Position numbers and translations under genes: made by a program
In this document: in pieces, positions 14,472 through 17,528 of the stretch
How positions within the stretch are numbered: the first letter of the stretch is position 1
Layout: every line of letters starts with the position of its first letter
Source of the DNA: JAVBLQ01 sp031553435
Lineage (GTDB): Bacteria > Bacteroidota > Bacteroidia > Bacteroidales > Azobacteroidaceae
Direction of reading: 5' to 3'
Length of the DNA: 17,528 nt
Assembly: GCA_031553435.1 (NCBI GenBank)
Contig: JAVBLQ010000098.1
Span: forward strand, 1-17,528
Notes under the pieces: generated by a model
The model's input: only the letters and a program-made list of their open reading frames with translations
Told to the model about the DNA's origin: nothing
Database searches by the model: none

Positions 14472-15206
14472 TTAATAAAATTCCACATCTTTGACATTGA
14501 GCCTTCCGTTGTTTTCCAGATAACCCAATGTGCTAAGTATCTCGATATTGATATTGTCTGCCGGCCGGGTTTTTACCGAAGATCCCTGCAGGATGTGTAC
14601 ATGACTGTCAGACTGAGGCAGTTTTCCTGACTGCCAACTCGATGGACTGTTCCAATCCAATGGAGCCGATGAGAGTTTCGGGATATCCGCACCATAAACC
14701 CGGAGCACAAAACGATCGGAATATTTACCCTTGGCCGCCGGTAATGTGAAAGAATAGTCCGCAGTCAAAATATTGACCCACTCTGATTCCGGTTTTTCCT
14801 TGTCGATAAACTGAACCACCTTCATCGCATCCTGCCGGGTGATAACTCCCAAAGTAACCGTGTAAGGCTCTGTGGCTACCGTCCTGACCACCAGCTCCAA
14901 CCTGAAGTCTACATAAAAGTTGCTGTAGGGTTTGTATTTCATGAACAGCTCGTCGCCATTGTCATCGGCCACGATGTAGGCATTGAAAGCCCCGCTTCCC
15001 AGATTCTTGACGGCATCACCCTGGGCGTAATTGCAACCGGCTGACATCGAATTGTCCATGCCGACGCCGATGCGCTCTTTGATGGCTCCCGACTTGATGA
15101 AAAATGTGAAGATGTCCAGCTCCCCCTGACCTTTGTAGGGTGGATGGGCGTAAGAGCTTACTCCCAGGAGCAGCAGCAAGGTGGAAACAATATACCTGAG
15201 TTTCAT
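14472..15206 (-). CDS. Exported protein of unknown function, coupled to the T9SS cargo gene
   Basis: Length is 244 residues from ATG 15206. The ATG overlaps the TGA of the upstream gene as ATGA (15206-15203), so translation is probably coupled. Signal peptide is about 1-20 (MKLRYIVSTLLLLLGVSSYA). The body is beta-rich, with no transmembrane segment and no T9SS tail. Residues about 183-206 (DWNSPSSWQSGKLPQSDSHV) match the WxxxxxWxxGxxP pattern that often precedes beta-helical or cell-surface segments in T9SS proteins, and the end reads GYLENNGRLNVKDVEFY. I do not recognise the family. Its constant pairing with a T9SS cargo would suggest a partner or assembly role, but that is inferred only from the overlap. 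Confidence 0.8.
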   Translation of the reverse strand: MKLRYIVSTLLLLLGVSSYAHPPYKGQGELDIFTFFIKSGAIKERIGVGMDNSMSAGCNYAQGDAVKNLGSGAFNAYIVADDNGDELFMKYKPYSNFYVDFRLELVVRTVATEPYTVTLGVITRQDAMKVVQFIDKEKPESEWVNILTADYSFTLPAAKGKYSDRFVLRVYGADIPKLSSAPLDWNSPSSWQSGKLPQSDSHVHILQGSSVKTRPADNINIEILSTLGYLENNGRLNVKDVEFY

Positions 15207-16813
15207 CGGTTAATGATTTTTACAGTTTTGTTTACACTGCCGCTTACCTTGACAATCAGGCTGGCTGCCGCCGGGTTCAGGCCGGCGCTGAAGTCTGTGT
15301 CACGGGCTGTTGCCGAAAGCAATAAACGGCCCGTTACATCGTAAACCAGGACCTTGTCCCCCTGCTGGATGTTCCTGACATGGAGCCTGCTGTTTGCTGC
15401 GTAGACAACAACATCCCCGCCTGCTATCTCCTCGATAGATGTCGGCATCCGGTTCAATTCCAGTGTGAAACGCTCGGCCGAGTTCAAACGGCCGGCACTG
15501 AAAGTATATGTATCCCTCAACAGGTTGGTACGGGTGCCGCTTTCCTTATCGTACAATACCACCGATTGATAATAACCATTGGCGTAATCCTTCATCGAAA
15601 CCGTGTAATCTGCTGAATCCGGAGTCCTGACGCCCAAAGCGACCTGCCGGCAGGATGTTTTGGGCAGCATCGTGATACACATTTCGTCCTGGTCCTTCAT
15701 AGCCCAAAACTGGGGAGAAGGTGAATCATCCGGGGCGAACATCTTGGCGGCATCCTCGTTGTAATCAATTTGCTCCTTCAGCTTGTCTCCGCTTACAATA
15801 CGGACCCGGTCCATGTATTTACCCGTGGATAAATGCAAACTGATGATATCGTATTCATTTTCGCTGGCCGAACGCAGGTTGACCGGGTCGATCAGATCAC
15901 CGCCAACATCGAAAACAACAGGAGATATACTGGTGCCGTTCACGTTGAATACTACGGATTTCCCGCTGGCCGATTCATGAGTGAAAAACGGGGTGTAGGG
16001 AGATATAACGGCCTGGTCACCCAATGAAAACTTGATCTCCTGGTAATTGTTGATCGTACGGTCAAAATAATACAGGGTACGGCTGTAATTCGAGGTACTG
16101 CTTTGTGACATATCGTAATTCGAGGTGTTCAAACCGCCGGCAAAGTTCCAGCCCCAACTTTTGGAGGTAGTTCCCACGCCATCGTAATGGTAATAAGCCA
16201 GGTTGACTGCCTTGTCGGAGGTGGAAAACAGGTTGCTGATATCTGCCGCCGGAAAAATGACCTCCCGGTTGGCAACGGCCGCATCCAGGGCGAACAGGTA
16301 GCCTTTACCCGGCTGAAGGATGCTCCCGGACGTAACCTTGATCCATTGCTCGGGATTACCCGTTCGGGCGCGGGTATCGCCGTCGTACTGGCGAACATAA
16401 AAATCCGTCCCGTAAACCAATGCCGGGGTGCCTGCCGCCGCTGACTTGATATCAGACAGGTTCACCGGATAGGGAAAAGACAGGTAATAATAACGGGTAC
16501 CGGAAAATGTTTTGTGCAACTGCACATTAGAGGACGGCATCCCGCTGGTAACTACGGTTGACTTGTTGGCCAGCAAGCCGTCGGTCACATCGTTGGATTT
16601 GAGGATTAAACGGCTGGAAAGCGTCAATGTTCCATTGTTCAGGATAACCCCCGTGCCACTGGTGGGAGTACTGGCATTAACGCTCATTTCTCCCTGAACA
16701 TACATCGGGCCGGTGTTGTTCATCTTACCGCTGACCACGACCGGGGCCTGTGCAAGCACGGGCAAGGCTGCCGTCAACAGCAGTGAGGATAGAATTGTTG
16801 TTTTCATTTTCAT
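15203..16813 (-). CDS. Large secreted protein with T9SS type A sorting domain
   Basis: Length is 536 residues from ATG 16813; a second ATG two codons on (16807, MKTTILSS) is equally possible, and a GTG at 16819 is less likely. Signal peptide is MKTTILSSLLLTAALPVLAQ. The N-terminal 60 residues are a Gly/Ser/Thr-rich repeat-like strand region (VVVSGKMNNTGPMYVQGEM, GVILNNGTLTL) typical of beta-helical surface proteins. The middle has the frequent Bacteroidetes segment YYYLSFPYPVNLSDI and GWNFAGG. Residues about 465-536 are the type A sorting domain, with VLVYDVTGRLLLSA followed by SLIVKVSG and a basic end (KTVKIINR). The protein should cross the outer membrane by T9SS and be attached at the surface. 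It is the first gene of the operon. The function of the central part is unknown. Confidence 0.85.
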   Translation of the reverse strand: MKMKTTILSSLLLTAALPVLAQAPVVVSGKMNNTGPMYVQGEMSVNASTPTSGTGVILNNGTLTLSSRLILKSNDVTDGLLANKSTVVTSGMPSSNVQLHKTFSGTRYYYLSFPYPVNLSDIKSAAAGTPALVYGTDFYVRQYDGDTRARTGNPEQWIKVTSGSILQPGKGYLFALDAAVANREVIFPAADISNLFSTSDKAVNLAYYHYDGVGTTSKSWGWNFAGGLNTSNYDMSQSSTSNYSRTLYYFDRTINNYQEIKFSLGDQAVISPYTPFFTHESASGKSVVFNVNGTSISPVVFDVGGDLIDPVNLRSASENEYDIISLHLSTGKYMDRVRIVSGDKLKEQIDYNEDAAKMFAPDDSPSPQFWAMKDQDEMCITMLPKTSCRQVALGVRTPDSADYTVSMKDYANGYYQSVVLYDKESGTRTNLLRDTYTFSAGRLNSAERFTLELNRMPTSIEEIAGGDVVVYAANSRLHVRNIQQGDKVLVYDVTGRLLLSATARDTDFSAGLNPAAASLIVKVSGSVNKTVKIINR

Positions 16814-17528
16814 AAGCACTTATTTGAATTAATAATTAATAATTAATAATGGTGAACGGGGAATGATGAATGAATAATGAAGAATGAATAATTATAAAGC
16901 GCGAAGAAGCATTATTAATTATTAATTATTAATTATTCATTAAAAAGAAAGGGTTCCAGCGCAGAACGGCCCCCTAATTGGCCTTCCCCCGTTTGCCCGG
17001 ACTCTGATTGTTTTGTAAAAAAGGAAAAAACCGGGTACAAGGTTGTCTGCGCAGGCGATCCCTTCAGCCTGTTTCACAACAGGAAAGCTCCTTGTTGTCA
17101 GAAGTTTGTTGCATATGTTTTTGAAATTGTCCTCACCTGATGCGGGCTACACTCTTTTAAGGGAAGAGTCTGCGCCGGAAACCAGGCAAGCGGTTGTTTT
17201 ACTTTGTTTCCTTTCAATGATTGCCGGGGCATTCATTTTATCTCTTAAACCAAATAGATGAGAAAATAATCAATTCCTTTTATGCTAAGGGTTGCTTATC
17301 CAATCATTTAGGGTCTGTTGTTTTTTTCTGTCACTTGCTTAGAAGCGGATACGAAAAACACATTCTTTAATTCATTGGAAAACAACATATTGAAACGCAT
17401 TGAAAATTCCACACGGGCAACTTGCCGGGGATTGGTCGAACTTTTTTGACAGGGAATCTTAAGCCTTTGACTCAAAGGGAGGTTTATACGGACCGCAGGG
17501 AGGATAAACGTTAAATATTCGTCGAATA
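16814..17528. other. Gene-free interval upstream of the secreted-protein operon
   Basis: The 715 bases hold a perfect 25-bp inverted repeat near the operon start, hairpins CCTGTT-TCAC-AACAGG (17068-17083) and ACTCTT-TTAAGGG-AAGAGT (17151-17169), and dyads at 17464-17478 and 17516-17528. No clear TAnnTTTG promoter was found for the operon. On the plus strand, 17115-17261 could encode a 48-residue peptide ending in a hydrophobic segment (LLCFLSMIAGAFILSL). On the minus strand a frame is open from the window edge to a stop at 17308-17310 (73 codons). Neither has enough support to call. No RNA gene is recognisable. Confidence 0.7.
16827..16934. repeat. Perfect 25-bp inverted repeat, AT-only arms, upstream of the operon
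   Basis: The arms at 16827-16851 and 16910-16934 are exact reverse complements, built from AATTAATA iterations (8-bp period) and ending in G/C. The 58-base interior is also A/T-rich, with several GAATGA/GAATAA words. The left arm begins 14 bases upstream of the operon's first ATG, so it lies in the leader or promoter region and would form a long AT hairpin. Confidence 0.95.

Noticed and set aside
17043..17261. 72-residue plus-strand frame with a hydrophobic C-terminal part
   Set aside because: It needs a TTG start, has no promoter or family pattern, and stands alone against the direction of every other gene; the shorter ATG version (17115) has only 48 residues.
17308..17526. Minus-strand frame open to the right edge, possible C-terminus of another gene
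   Set aside because: The 73 codons show no domain pattern, and the region is rich in short dyads as in intergenic DNA; cannot be judged without the sequence to the right.

Overview
The window looks like chromosomal DNA from a member of the Bacteroidales that has a type IX secretion system (a Dysgonomonadaceae, Porphyromonadaceae or Tannerellaceae type is plausible; the species cannot be named from sequence alone). The reasons are a SusC/SusD pair, a hybrid two-component system with periplasmic propellers, two proteins with type A T9SS C-terminal sorting domains, a Bacteroidetes-type -33/-7 promoter, and starts without Shine-Dalgarno sequences. Every gene I can support is on the minus strand, so transcription runs from high to low coordinates.

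Region 1 (1-11441) is a polysaccharide utilisation locus. In transcription order it encodes a hybrid two-component sensor/regulator (11441-7425), a SusC-type TonB-dependent transporter (7196-4140), a SusD lipoprotein (4114-2606), a secreted putative glycan-binding protein with a T9SS tail (2461-1472), and an S1-family sulfatase (1338 to beyond base 1). The susC promoter region has a recognisable -33/-7 promoter with an 11-bp-phased direct repeat just upstream, a good candidate for the regulator's binding site. The sulfatase suggests a sulfated glycan as substrate, for example mucin or glycosaminoglycan, but no glycosidase lies in the window and the substrate is not proven.

Region 2 (11442-12273) has no gene and is dense in repeats: nested inverted repeats, small GC-rich hairpins, a 23-bp tandem array of about 7.6 copies, a MITE-like unit with TGTCTCAAAA ends, a dispersed inverted-repeat element, and a strong intrinsic terminator for the operon to its right. 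Two of these repeat families also occur in the gaps between the PUL genes.

Region 3 (12274-16813) is a compact four-gene operon of secreted proteins: a T9SS cargo protein, a 244-residue exported protein coupled to it by an ATGA overlap, a 90-residue exported protein with a PLGEG-hydrophobic-basic tail, and a 618-residue protein with four 93-residue PKD/Ig-like repeats and a C-terminal DUF1566/FISUMP (C-type-lectin-like) domain. That last domain resembles the variable proteins of diversity-generating retroelements. No reverse transcriptase or template repeat is in the window. Parts of this operon look clearly GC-richer than the PUL.

Region 4 (16814-17528) has no confident gene. It holds a perfect 25-bp inverted repeat just upstream of the operon and several short dyads.
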